A stretch of 64,000 bases of DNA from Rhizopus arrhizus (GCA_024220505.1 JAKZZE010000014.1:1054001-1118000); one strand, 5' to 3'. Numbered from the stretch's first letter, positions 1-10,395 are shown. Translations and numbers: made by a program. Notes: generated by a model not told the origin, from the letters alone.

Positions 1-282
1 GCACAAGCGCCAAAAAACGTCGCCAATATGGAGGAGGGTTGTGAGTGCAGAGAGGTTGATAAACGTGGACAGTTCGTGGATTGATCGAGGAAACGCCAAG
101 TGCCCGATTTCGATCATCGTGTAAATACCCGTGTGTTGCAATTGCATGAGGTAGAATGTAATGCCAAATCCTAGATCAGAAGTTAGTTATGAAAATGAAG
201 TCTTTAAGGCTCATCCGATTATTGTACTGTACTGCGTTATTATGAGTCTGGAAAGAAAGGCAGCCAGCAAGTTTGTTCATAT

Positions 283-562
283 TGAATTTAAACCACAAGT
301 GAATTTAGATAATTTATGGGTTTTAAGACAGCTTTATTTATTTAGTTAATGATTTAATTTAATTGATATTCATAGTTTAATACATACTTAAGGGTTAAAT
401 ATATTTGAATACTTTTTTGTAAAGTTATTACAGTAAAAGTGAAGGCAAGAGAGAAAGGGGAAAACAAGCGAGAATTTAAGATATTACCCTTTGTTACTGT
501 CTGCGTTAATGGTCTAAATTTTAGACTTGTGGGACTCTGGAGATTTAAGCCGCTTCAAATCA
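283..562. mobile_element. MITE-like 280-bp insertion in P1 exon 2
   Basis: Comparison with the homologous plus-strand copy near 2740-2760 shows an extra 280 bp splitting the exon. It is flanked by ATAT on both sides (279-282 and 563-566), which is a single ATAT in the uninterrupted copy. The ends form a weak inverted repeat (TGAATTTAAACC against TGATTTGAAGCG). No coding capacity is seen. It is best described as a small nonautonomous DNA element. The family is unknown. Confidence 0.6.
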
Positions 563-910
563 ATATCGATGCTCTCTTTGGAAAAGAGAGCTAGGCGGAG
601 AAGATCATAGCATAGATCATAGTTTGATGTGCTCTGAACCTTGGCTTCGCCAAAACCAAGAGATGGACCAAATGAAAGCTGTCTCATTTTGCTAATCACA
701 GCGTCCGGTCTTTGCCGAGGTGTTTCGGCCACAGTAATATCCGACCAGCGTAAGTGCACACCACTGGCTGGATTGGCAAGGAGACGCGACAAGATGGGGT
801 CAAAGTACGAGCATGTCAGCTCGCTTTCGCCAATGCACCTTTCATCCTTTAAGGCATATGCAGGTAGCTTGCTAATCCTATTTCCAAGTAATAAAATTAA
901 ATATTTAGTA

Positions 911-912
<2 letters not shown>

Positions 913-971
<59 letters not shown>
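913..971. repeat. Homopolymer T59 in P1 intron 1
   Basis: Uninterrupted run of T (A on the gene strand) lying between the donor GTAAGCC and the branch and acceptor of intron 1 in copy P1. The intact paralogue has a 60-nt intron at the same place without the run, so this is a local expansion or a trace of a retrotransposed tail. Confidence 0.9.
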
Positions 972-972
<1 letters not shown>

Positions 973-2333
973 GCTTACGCTCCAATGATTCCCTTCACAA
1001 TGGCTTTCTTTATGGGATGTAAATCACTGGCCAGTTTCTGCAGTTGTAGTTCAGTTTCATCGATTGCCTTGGCGCGCTCAACCCAGTCCACCAGTTCAAT
1101 GTTTTTTGCCAAATTTTTGATCACGCGCGATAACACTAAGTATTCATGATCATTCCAATCTAAATCTTTGTCAAGCGTTCCAGAAAGCAAGGCCTGGGTT
1201 ACTTCATCAACCTTGTCAAGGTGCACCATCATCACCTCGCTATGTTGACTCGGGCACAGCAAAAGTACACCAGCGAACGAAAGAATATCTTGTAACGAGT
1301 GACCAATGTTGAGCGGGCTAAATTTACTGAGCTGATGTGCTGCCTTGCGATATGCAGCAGATGCTCTGGTAAGATCCACGCCAGCAACTATCCATGGTGT
1401 GATGACGATGCTGCTGTACGAATCGTCTTGATACGATCCTTGGGGAGGTTGCTGCATCTCGGGCAAGGAGTGGGTATCGGCGGTATCGGTGGTATCCCTG
1501 GCATTGATGGTACCGTTAGGTACTCCACAGGTGATACTGTCGTCATTCTCTGTTTCAGATGTAGTGCAAGACATGTGTTGGCCAGTAATTGACGCCGTTT
1601 CAGTTCTCAGGACACTTGTGGCGTAGTCTAGACAGCTCTTTTGAGTGTTTCAGTTTAGCAAGTTCTCGTTGTTTTTCCATCCAAAATTGATCCCATGATG
1701 CTGTCTGTCTCCAAGATTTCATGTCATCAAGAAGTTCGGCCTCGCTCTCACGAATGTATTTGCTGATGATTGTCCGGTATCGAGTAATGGCCTTTTGCTT
1801 TTCTAAATAACCGAAACGATCGACAAAGGCTTTCAATGTCAATTGGGCCTTATTTTCAATGCACTATTGCGCGTCAGCCGAAAGAATTCTTCGCTGCTTT
1901 TGGGCTGGTCGTTCTCCACTATTGATTGCTTCTCTCCGTTTGCTGCGAGGCATTGATTGTCGTTTGCAAGGAAAAAAAAAAGAGAAAAGAGAAAATGAGT
2001 CTAATGCAATGAGGAAAAAAAAAATGGAGGATGGACTTGGGTCCGCTCTGGAGGCAACACCCCCACGATTTGCCCGGCAGCATGTAATTTGGGAAATGTC
2101 GTATGTGACTTCATTTACTCCTTTCTGTGTGGAGGTTTTAAAAAAATTCCGCTCTTCCTTGTTTTTTCTCATCTTTCTCTTTAAAGCAAATGCGACTCTT
2201 TGGCTGTGATATCTTAGCTTGAATCTCACTCCTTTCTTTTTTTTATCAAGGTAATGAATACAATATTGCTGATACTGATTAAGTCTATTTTTATCCCATG
2301 TGGGCTGCTTAATGAGGAGATGCTTGTCCCAGT

Positions 2334-2538
2334 AAGTTGTGAGCTTGTAAGGCCGACTGACTGTCCAGGATACTATAGGCTTGAACTTCAGTACTCTTGT
2401 ATCTGAAGCATGACCAGGGGTTCTCTCCATTTGGAATGCATGTGCCTTAAGTTGTGAGCTTGTGTGGCCGACTGACCGTCCATGATACCCTGGGCTTGAA
2501 CTTCAGTACTCTTGTATCCGAAGCATGACCAGGGGTTT
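2334..2538 (-). promoter_or_regulatory. Tandem upstream repeat of gene copy P1
   Basis: Two direct units with a 115-bp period (starting at 2334 and 2449) share AAGTTGTGAGCTTG, GGCCGACTGAC, GTCCA, TTGAACTTCAGTACTCTTG and GAAGCATGACCAGGGGTT. They lie about 380-590 bp upstream of the P1 ATG (1953). The same double unit, in the same orientation relative to the gene, lies upstream of the intact copy (8190-8394). Conservation of a two-unit block beside two paralogues suggests either a promoter element or the end of a mobile unit that carries the gene. Which of these is an inference. Confidence 0.6.
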
Positions 2539-2652
2539 CCAAAGAGCTACCCATAGGACTAGAGTCATCCAATTTCGTGTTTGCCGCTTGATAACGCCTT
2601 ATGAGTGTGGTTTCAAACGAAGGGCTTACAAACACGTGCTGGATCCCACACC

Positions 2653-4278
2653 GTCTTGGTTTTGGCGAAGCCAAGGTTCAGAGCACATCAAACTATGATC
2701 TATGCCATGATCTTCTCCGCCTAGCTCTCTTTTCCAAAGAGAGCATCGATATGAACAAACTTGCTGGCTGCCTTTCTTTCTAGATTCATGGTAACGCAAT
2801 ACAGTACAATAATTGGATGAGCCTTAAAGACAATCAGGGATGGCATGTCCTTCAGCATGACAGTAACGACAGTAGGTGGACATGTCACTCCACACAGCAT
2901 AAAAGCCTTCATCTTCTGACTGGTACCAAGGAGGATGGTGAGAAAGGGGAGAGAATCTGTCATCATTTTTTGGGACGCTCAGTATAGCATAGCCCGTACC
3001 CATATAGGTCCTGGTGTGAAATTCTTGTAGGATTCCCAAATCAAGAACGAAGCCATAAGGTTCCAAATTCATTTTCGATTGCTCCATAAGAATGTCCTCT
3101 TTAAGAAAGGGAAGATTGGATAGTCGAAGTCGAACTAAAGGGACAGCTGGATCTAAGGCTCGACAAGATAAAAGCTTAACTACATCATTTTCAAAAATAA
3201 TACCGTCTTTAAAAATGTGGTCAATGGCAAGATCTAAGGGATCAAAATTGATTTCAGCAATCTTTCAACTGCTTTCTTTGATAGTTGCAACTGCGATTCG
3301 TGATGGAAATTGTTTCGCAATTAAGGACATAAGCTGCATGGGTGATTCAGATCTATAGGCCATGTCCAGGAGGATACTACCTGAAGAACATCCTGCTCTC
3401 CACACTTTAGAGTGAATAACTTTGTCTAATTGACTGTTGCGAACGTTGTTTTCGAAAGTAGCATTCATAAGTGATGTTCGCTTCCTGGCCACTACTTGGG
3501 ACCAGGGTATATTTTTCAATTTAGTAGGAGGTTCTGATGTCTGTGGTCGCTGCGTGGCTGCATTAACCGACCGGTTAGGTATTTTGTCGGAAAGAACCAT
3601 GAATGTATACCAATTGTCATGCATTACCAAAAAAAGCTTTTTTAAGCCCAGCACACTATCTTTGTAAAAAGGCATGAGCAGTAGTTGATTAATTTGAATG
3701 ATCATACTGGCCATAATCTATAATAATTCAAATTGGTAGTCACTTCATACATGTCTTCATCGTAATAGGATACAATTGTAAAATTCGCTCTTTATACATA
3801 TATCAACTAGTGTTTGTTTGCATTTCTCCATTAAAGCTGAATATAAAAACAGATAGTGTACAGAGAACTTGTATATTTCATGCTATAGCTCAATACTGTT
3901 CCTGACAACAGCACTATGATTAAACAATAACTTAATTTAAAGGCTTAAATGAGCACTTCATTTTCATAACTAACTTCTGATCTAGGATTTGGCATTACAT
4001 TCTACCTCATGCAATTGCAACACACGGGTATTTACACGATGATCGAAATCGGGCACTTGGCGTTTCCTCGATCAATCCACGAACTGTCCACGTTTATCAA
4101 CCTCTCTGCACTCACAACCCTCCTCCATATTGGCGACGTTTTTTGGCGCTTGTGCCGCACTGCCAATGACCCCTCTGTCATTGACTCACGCTCCACACCT
4201 ACACCCTCTTGTCTTTACGACGTAATTTCGCTTTCCAAGTGCTCTGCACGCGAGTGTTCAATTCGCTTTGAAAAGTAG
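2653..4278 (+). pseudogene. 5'-truncated copy P3 of the PD-(D/E)XK-like gene
   Basis: Carries the end of exon 2 from the GFGEAK motif (2653-2790), the intron donor at 2791, and exon 3 (3986-4278, ending in the family's CSIRFEK-type terminus). Where the intact copy has CAG before IHG, this copy has TAG. The intron is split by a LINE fragment (2832-3956). It is nearly identical to the minus-strand copy P1 in the shared part, so P1 and P3 form an inverted duplication whose 5' breakpoint in P3 is near 2653. No promoter or N-terminal part is present. It is a dead fragment. Confidence 0.8.
2832..3956 (-). mobile_element. LINE-like ORF1 fragment inserted in the P3 intron
   Basis: The P1 copy of the same intron reads straight through at this point, so 2832-3956 is an insertion. 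On the minus strand it encodes, from about 3714 to 2832 with one frame break near 3265, a polypeptide ending in a CCHC-type zinc knuckle (CRYCHAEGHAIPDC). The N-terminal part looks like the DNA-processing ORF1 proteins of fungal LINEs, but that match is by appearance only. The fragment stops directly after the knuckle at the junction with the intron, so ORF2 is absent. Its outer side ends in GGCTTAAATGAGCAC, which resembles the GCCTTAAAGAC at the other border and may be a worn target duplication. Confidence 0.6.
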
Positions 4279-4442
4279 GCATAAAAATAAATACGGAATG
4301 GCTTAGTTCACAGAAAATCAAGGACAAGACAAAATAAATTTCAGGATACATACGCCATCCTCCTTATGTGCAGAAACGCGCACGATCTTCCAATGAATGG
4401 ACATGTCATTTTTGGCCAAGGAATGACATAATCCAACTGATA

Positions 4443-7092
4443 ACGTGCCACCAAGCTTAAACCTGAAAAATTTTTTGACAATTTTCAAATGCTATAAACT
4501 TTTCCACAAATAATCCAACAATAAAACAAAGCCATAACAATTATTATATAAACCTTTCTGAACATTTCTTATGGATTAGATTGTTAATTTTATTAATAAT
4601 ATTTTCTTTTTATATCATTTGAAAACATGCGGTATTTCAAAATTTTAGCTGGTAGTCCTTAGGGAAGACATATATTGAAACAAATTTTTTTAATACCGTA
4701 TGGTAGAGGACAGATAAACATAACAGTCACATATTACGTAATCAATATGAGAGAGCTCGTACTATAACATAGGTGCCTCTTCTCCCTTATTCATACTCTA
4801 AAACTATGCCTCCACTTAACGCTAGAAAACGAGCTTATCTTAAAAAACATAGAAATGAGACGAACCAATTTGTCCCTCATTTAAATGATCAAGACTGGGA
4901 CATGAGCGATTCTGAGCTTATAGAATTAAGCAACATAACTGAAATGCGTAATGCTGATCCTACAATCAGCATGTCAATCAACAATGTTTTGCTTGATAAT
5001 AATGTAAAGCGAAACAGACCTTTGTCTTATTCGAAAACCTCTAGGTCAACACGCTGGAGACGAGAAAAAGAAGCTAAATCTGTTAATGATAAGGGCAAAC
5101 TCGAGAGTTTTGGATTTGTATCTATTGCCCCTGTTGTAGAAGCCAGTTCTCCCATATTGTCAAAGAATGAAATACAACTTTTGAGAATCCAAGAAATACT
5201 TCCAAAACTTCAAATGTATGTGAAACCTGTGATGAACTCGAAGGATAAAGAAAACACGATCGAGAGATACAGTTTTATGCAATACTCTTCGATTTATACT
5301 TACTTTATTAAGAGAATTGAGGGTATTCCTATTACTTTGGCTTCTCGTGAGGCAGCTAGAATTCATTGGGCAGATAACAACGTTGCGTATCGTGCCATGA
5401 CTATCGTAAAATGGGCTAAAGAATATTTGAGTCAAGGGGTGTTATCGAGACATCGACAAGGTGTTCATTCAAAAAGAAAGTCTTTTCTTAATGATGCCGA
5501 TATCAAGGAAATGGTTCTCGAAGAAATACGTAGAATGAAGCCTGCTGAACGTTCCTTGGTTACTATTAAAAAATTCATTGATGAAGTAGTTATCCCATCC
5601 AAATTGGGCGTAATAATGCAACCTGTTCCTGAAAGCACGCTCAGTAACTATCTCCATGAATGGGGTTATGTCTATAGAAAGAACAAAAAAACCATTTACT
5701 TCGATGGTCACGAACGCGAAGATGTGGTCGAGTATAGAAGCGTTTGGTCGAAGAGGATGCTCGAATATATGGAAAAAATGGATTTTTACTCTGGAGAAAC
5801 TGAGGAAGATGTATTGGAGCCAAATGCATTACCAGAAGGCGAGAGAAAGTGCGTGTTCGTTACGCACGATGAAAGTACTTTCTACGCAAATGATGGTAAG
5901 AACGATATGTGGTTAGCTGATGGAGAAAATTACATCAGAAAAAAGGGTCCTGGGCTATCTATCATGGTGAGTGAGGTTCAATGCCCTTGCCATGGAACAA
6001 TGAAGATTCAAAAGTGGTCTTCAAGAAAGCTGTTCAAGGCAGGTACTGCAAGAGATGGATGGTGGACTTCAAAACACATGGTTGAGCAGTTAAAAGAAGA
6101 TGCAATCGGCCTTTTCGAAGCACTTCACCCCAATTGTGTAGCTGTTTTTCTCTTTGATAACAGCTCCAATCATGGTGCTTTTGCTGATGATGCTTTGGTC
6201 GCCAGCCGAATGACTCTCAATGAAAAGCCTTGGCCATTGAGTGAGAAATTCCAGTTCCGAGATACTGTATATATCTCAAGATCCACAGGTATGGAGGAAG
6301 TCCAGCTCTTCTACTATGAAAAAGAGATCAAGAAAAGGGATAAGAAGGGAAACTTGAAAACAAAAAAAGTACGTTATTTCAAGGGAATAAGAAAAATTTT
6401 GGAGGAAAGAAGTCTATGGATTGGACATGATCTGGAAGGCAAGAAATGGAAGTTACATTGTGGGGCTCCAGATAGAGTTAATCCAATTTGCTGCGCTCTC
6501 CATTTTTTAGAGAATTGCCCTGATTTTAAAAATCAAAAGTCTGCTTTGGAGGAGGTGATCATAAACTCTGGACACGTTTTTGAGCTGTATCCTAAATACC
6601 ATTGCGAATGTAATTGGATCGAAATGTACTGGGGTGCAGCAAAAAGAGAAGCTCGCTTGAAATGCGATTACTCCTTTAAGTCTCTTGAGGAAAATATCGA
6701 TTTATTTTTGGATAAAGCCGGCGATTTAACACATATACGTAGGTATTTTAGGAGATCAATGGACTTTATTGAAGCTTATAATCGATGTACTGATGTCAGA
6801 GAAGTTGTTCAAGAGGTGAAAAAGTTTGTCGAGAAAAAGTATTTGTCTCACAGAAAAGTCAGAGTGCCTTCAGGTTTGGTATAGTTAACAATAAGTATCA
6901 TTAAAACTAGGCTTTTTTTCTAAGAAAAAAACGTCATTAAGTCCCTCTAATTTCAGGAAATAAGCAATGTCTACACTAAATGTCATGAGATGTCCAAAAA
7001 AAAAAAAAAAAATACACCTCATGTCCACGATGTCAAAAAAAAAAAAATTGAAACAAAATTAAAATTTTTCAGGTTTAAGCTTGGTGGCACGT
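4443..7092 (+). mobile_element. Complete DDE transposon with 32-bp TIRs and TA duplication
   Basis: The ends form a 32-bp perfect inverted repeat (4443-4474 and 7061-7092), starting ACGTGCCACCAAGCTTAAAC. Each end is bordered by TA (4441-4442 and 7093-7094), the target duplication typical of the Tc1/mariner superfamily. One long gene (4806-6884) fills the 2650-bp element. The identical termini and intact gene suggest a recent insertion. Poly-A runs of 16 and 13 lie near 6995-7047 just inside the right end. Confidence 0.9.
4806..6884 (+). CDS. DDE transposase of the 2.65-kb TA-duplicating element
   Basis: 692 codons from the ATG at 4806. An upstream in-frame GTG exists, but the ATG is the credible start. 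It probably cuts and pastes the element bounded by the TIRs at 4443 and 7092. The N-terminal third holds basic and helical segments likely to bind DNA. The C-terminal half shows a DDE triad: Asp355 in THDEST, Asp451 in LFDNSSNH, Glu606 in CNWIEMYWG. Spacing between the acidic residues (95 and 154) is much larger than the DD34E or DD35E of classical Tc1, so it belongs to a larger-sized fungal DDE group that still duplicates TA. It is commonly annotated only as a DDE superfamily endonuclease, and I do not assign a named family. No stop or frameshift is seen, so it may be active. Confidence 0.85.
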   Translation: MPPLNARKRAYLKKHRNETNQFVPHLNDQDWDMSDSELIELSNITEMRNADPTISMSINNVLLDNNVKRNRPLSYSKTSRSTRWRREKEAKSVNDKGKLESFGFVSIAPVVEASSPILSKNEIQLLRIQEILPKLQMYVKPVMNSKDKENTIERYSFMQYSSIYTYFIKRIEGIPITLASREAARIHWADNNVAYRAMTIVKWAKEYLSQGVLSRHRQGVHSKRKSFLNDADIKEMVLEEIRRMKPAERSLVTIKKFIDEVVIPSKLGVIMQPVPESTLSNYLHEWGYVYRKNKKTIYFDGHEREDVVEYRSVWSKRMLEYMEKMDFYSGETEEDVLEPNALPEGERKCVFVTHDESTFYANDGKNDMWLADGENYIRKKGPGLSIMVSEVQCPCHGTMKIQKWSSRKLFKAGTARDGWWTSKHMVEQLKEDAIGLFEALHPNCVAVFLFDNSSNHGAFADDALVASRMTLNEKPWPLSEKFQFRDTVYISRSTGMEEVQLFYYEKEIKKRDKKGNLKTKKVRYFKGIRKILEERSLWIGHDLEGKKWKLHCGAPDRVNPICCALHFLENCPDFKNQKSALEEVIINSGHVFELYPKYHCECNWIEMYWGAAKREARLKCDYSFKSLEENIDLFLDKAGDLTHIRRYFRRSMDFIEAYNRCTDVREVVQEVKKFVEKKYLSHRKVRVPSGLV

Positions 7093-7130
7093 TAATTTTT
7101 TTTTTACTGCCATTGAAGCGATTGAGATGT

Positions 7131-7662
7131 TCAGAGTGCTTGCCTATTACGGCACTTGTCCAAGCATTTATGAGAATGCCTAACAATCCCTTTAAAATCA
7201 CTTAGTTACAAGCTATTAGCAGCTTCACTGATCCAGGTCATTAACGTTTCCTTCTCGAGAAACTTATTGCGTTTCACTTTGCTTTTGACCACTGACCAGA
7301 ATTGCTCAATTGGATTGAGCTCAGGAGAATAGGAAGGCAAGTAAGCGCAGCGGTAGCCGCGAGATTCTACGTATTTGGCTATATTGTCTGATGTATGGAT
7401 AGGAGCATTATCCATCACGAGATAATGACCTTTCATGTGCGGGTGCCGGTCCATTTCATCCATTGTAGCCTTCAGGAAGCTGATGTAGTGTCCCGTAACC
7501 GTTCCTTTGCTCATTTGCCCAACGCCATCTCCCCGCTTTCTCTTTTTATTGGGTGGAGGTTGAGGAAGTCCGAGGCTGCATTTGATTAGACCTTCAGCAG
7601 AGATCGCGCCTAAAATGGTTGTTGTTGTTGCTCGTGTTTTGGGAACTATTGTGGAATAGGCG
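7131..7662 (-). pseudogene. C-terminal fragment of Tc1/mariner transposase (copy 1)
   Basis: Homologous to the C-terminal half of the transposase at 10569-11877. It keeps Asp in LVMDNAPIHT and Glu in PELNPIEQFW, but starts only at the VPKT segment (7662), so the HTH region and first catalytic Asp are missing. A TAA near 7205 interrupts the last 25 residues. Sequence beyond 7663 is unrelated, so another insertion or deletion removed the 5' part. It is not functional. Confidence 0.8.
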
Positions 7663-8189
7663 TGTTGTTTCTCTCGATTAATAAAATCAACAAATAAATC
7701 AAATAATCGATGAGTCTCTTGAACCTCTTTATTGAGTAAGGACGAGAAAGAGAGAGCCCATTCAATACAAACTACGTCTTAGAATATAACAATATGATTT
7801 AGGGTCCGAAGTAGTACGGTATAAATTGTGTGGGCTGTTTATCGTACATAGCACTTCGTGCTATGTATGATATACAGTCAAATTATTAATTTTAAGAATC
7901 TTTTGAGTGATCTCACACGACATTAAGGAAATTATTAGAGTAAATACGACACAATCTATCTTTTTATTTTAAAACAACTACAACTACAACTACAACATAT
8001 ACTTTTATTTTTGTGTGAGAAATTTGGCAATGCTTAATGGGATAGATGGAAAGAATGATTAAGCTACGTCAAGGCCATCAACATATCGCGCCGGTTTGCT
8101 TCCCTTGTATTTGGCTAATGGGTGTTGACAGATTAAGTACAGCATTGCTAAGCTCTATTTCTGTAGGTTGCGCTCTGGAATTCCCTGTT
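7663..8189. other. Noncoding spacer with a perfect hairpin
   Basis: No convincing gene. A 10-bp perfect inverted repeat with a 3-nt loop sits at 7845-7867 (TACATAGCAC-TTC-GTGCTATGTA). A short (CAACTA)n-like stretch lies at 7976-7998. The segment 7663-7790 resembles an LTR edge in minus orientation (TGTTGTTTC start, AATAAAG on the reverse strand), but I could not find its other end or a target duplication. Confidence 0.4.
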
Positions 8190-8394
8190 CATGCTTCGGA
8201 TTGAAAATACCTCAGACGAGCCCAGGGTATCTTGGACCAGTCCGTCGGCCTTATATTATTAAAGCTCACAACTTACTGGGTACAAGCATTCCAAGTAGAG
8301 AGAATCCCGTTCATGCTTCGAGTTCAAAGACTCTCAGTCGAGTACGGAAATTTTGGACAGTTCAGTCGGCCATATTACTATAGCACACAACTTA
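8190..8394 (+). promoter_or_regulatory. Tandem upstream repeat of gene copy P2
   Basis: Two units (8190 and 8312, period 122 bp) run from CATGCTTCG to CTCACAACTTACT-like ends, with a GTCGGCC box in each. They match the reverse complement of 2334-2538, which lies upstream of the minus-strand copy P1. They begin about 490 bp and end about 290 bp before the ATG at 8682. They are more diverged from each other than the P1 units are, so the doubling is older than the P1/P2 split or was maintained. Confidence 0.6.
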
Positions 8395-8681
8395 CTAAGT
8401 GCAAACATCTCCCTACTAAGCACCAGCTACGAAAAAAAAAATAAAAAATGTCAGAATCAGTATATACATTAACCTTTACAATGATCAGTAGATGGGAATT
8501 TTAAGTATGATCAAGCAAACCCAAGATGATTAATGAGAAAAAGAGGCAAAATAACAATTGCAAGGCGCAAGTCGCATCATAAAATAGAGAATTTAAATGA
8601 CCCAATCAGAGTGGCGCATCATGGCACCATAAAAAAAAGTGAAATAAAGCCTTGCCTTATTTTTTTTCGTTCCCACAAACA

Positions 8682-10395
8682 ATGCCTCGCCGTAAACACG
8701 ATTCAATCATTGAGGAAGAGCAACCTGCTCAAAGACGGAGACGCACTCTCGTATCTGACGCACAATGGTGTGTTGACAACAAGGAACAACTAACGTGCAA
8801 GCGATTTATCGAACATCATGGCCTTTTGGAAAAGGCCAAAGCTATTCAGCGTTATCGTAATATCATCAAAACGTACCTTCCAGATAGCTCGAGCAGACTA
8901 AAAAGTGAACTGGAAACCTGGAAGCAAACAGCAGACTGGTCAGAATTCTGGATGCAAAAGCGCAGGCAACTCGCTAAGTTGGCGACACACAAGACTTGCT
9001 TGGATTACGCCACGAATGTATTGTATACTGAAACAGCTTCAATCACTGACCAGCATTCGTCCAACAATGCACCTGACACTGACAATGACGATGATACCAG
9101 TAGTGAACAACCACAGGACAATAGTATCAATACTCCTACTTCATCCAAGCATAATTTCGAACAGCTTGAGTACCACCCGCCCAACAATATCAGCAGTATA
9201 CCATGGATGGTCGCTGGTGTCGATCTCGCGAATATATTTTCACGCTACAAGCAGTCAGCCAAAGAACGCAGCAAAGATCAGACCCTCAACATTGGCAGTT
9301 CACTGCACGATATCCTCTCTCTCACTGGAATACTTCTTTTGTGCCCAAACCAACACAGCGACCAGCTTATCGATCATTTTGGTCAAACCACTCTCGACAA
9401 AATCACTGATGCTCTACTATCCAACATACTCGACAAGGATTTGGATTGGGAGGATGCTGAATATGTGAAACTATCTCGCATCGTGAACAATATGGTAAAA
9501 GAGGTCAAAGTCATAGATCTGGATAAGCGCTCAAAAGCTATTGACGTTGCTGAGCTTGAACTGCAGCAGTTAGCTAATGATCTCAATCCGTTCAAAAAAG
9601 CTATTGTCAAGGGCATCATCAATATGTACGTCAGATAAAAGTGTTCATCTTTCTCTTACTAATATTTAACATTATACTTAAATAGGATCGGCAAGCTTCC
9701 GACGAACGAGATCAAAGACGAGGACAGCCTTGGTGAGAATGAACTGACATGTACCTTCTTTGATCCCATCTTGTCACGCCTCATCGCCAATCCTATCAAT
9801 AATGTTCACCTGCGATGGTCGGATATCATGGCTCCCGAAACCCCCAGGCAACGACCAGATGCCGTGATTAGCAAGATAAATCAGCTATCTTTTGGATCAT
9901 CGCTTGGCTTTGGCGAGGCCAAGATACAACGCATATCCAAGTACGAACTATGTCATGACCTGCTTCGCTTGGCACTCTTTTCCAAGGAAAGCATCGATGT
10001 AAACTACCTTGATGGTTGTATGCTGTTTCAGATTCATGGTAAAGCACCAATGATTTGGATACCAGGAACCTGTTTACTCATAACTAAATTAATAATATTT
10101 AGGGTTTGGAATCACGTTTTATTTGACGCAATTGCTGCACGAACAAGTTTACACTATGATTGAAATTGGACACTTGACTTTTCCTCGATCAATCAATGAT
10201 TTACCCATGTTTATTAATCTCACTACGCTCACTACCCTCCTTCATGTAAGCGAAGCTTTTTGGCGTTTGTGTCGCCCTGCCGATATCCCCTCCACCATTG
10301 CCTCGCGCACTATACCTACACATCATTGCCTGTACGAACTTATCTCCATTACCAAATGCTCCACACGCGAATGTTCCATCCGATTTGAAAAATAA
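8682..10395 (+). CDS. Intact three-exon gene of the PD-(D/E)XK-like multicopy family (P2)
   Basis: Coding exons 8682-9625, 9686-10038 and 10103-10395 give 529 aa. Introns are 60 and 64 nt with GTACGT and GTAAAG donors, TTAAATAG and TATTTAG acceptors and a TACTAAT-like branch site. The start is the first ATG of the frame and matches the start of copy P1. The N-terminus is basic (RRKHD, QRRRR), followed by a charged helical region, an acidic Asp/Ser-rich stretch near residues 125-160, and a conserved WMVAGVDL block. In exon 2, RPDAVIS (Pro372-Asp373) is followed 19 residues later by GFGEAK (Glu392, Lys394), the PD-x(n)-E-x-K pattern of PD-(D/E)XK nucleases. Exon 3 encodes a hydrophobic helical tail ending in basic residues. 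No transposase domain or membrane anchor is evident. The nuclease assignment is inference from the motif. The protein could be a mobile-element nuclease or a multicopy host family. Confidence 0.75.

Larger units (their letters stand above)
1..1953 (-). pseudogene. Decayed copy P1 of the PD-(D/E)XK-like multicopy gene
   Basis: Paralogue of the intact gene at 8682-10395, read on the minus strand from an ATG at 1953. All three exons can be followed: N-terminal basic region (1953-1600), middle region with the IVAGVDL block (to about 976), exon 2 with RPDAVIS and FGEAK (about 890-1), and the start of exon 3 (173-1), which runs off the window. It is broken in several ways. A TAG replaces the Trp codon of the DAQW motif near 1866. 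A 1-nt frameshift lies near 1620-1650. A 280-bp insertion interrupts exon 2 at 283-562. The exon 2 donor reads ATA-ATAAC instead of G-GTAA. Intron 1 is expanded by a run of 59 A (T on the plus strand). The nuclease-like core motif is still intact, so decay looks recent. It cannot make a full protein. Confidence 0.85.

Noticed and set aside
913..971. T59 as the poly(A) tail of an inserted LINE
   Set aside because: No inserted body is found next to it. It lies between donor and branch of an otherwise normal intron.
641..988. Plus-strand frame ending in a run of Phe
   Set aside because: Shadow of copy P1. The Phe run is the T59 tract in its intron.
1864..2430. Minus-strand 188-codon frame as a separate gene
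   Set aside because: Its last 29 codons are the true start of P1. The rest is upstream repeat and spacer.
7663..8562. 900-bp LTR with AGGCG duplication
   Set aside because: The supposed right end would include the conserved upstream repeat of gene P2, and the 5-bp match is likely chance.
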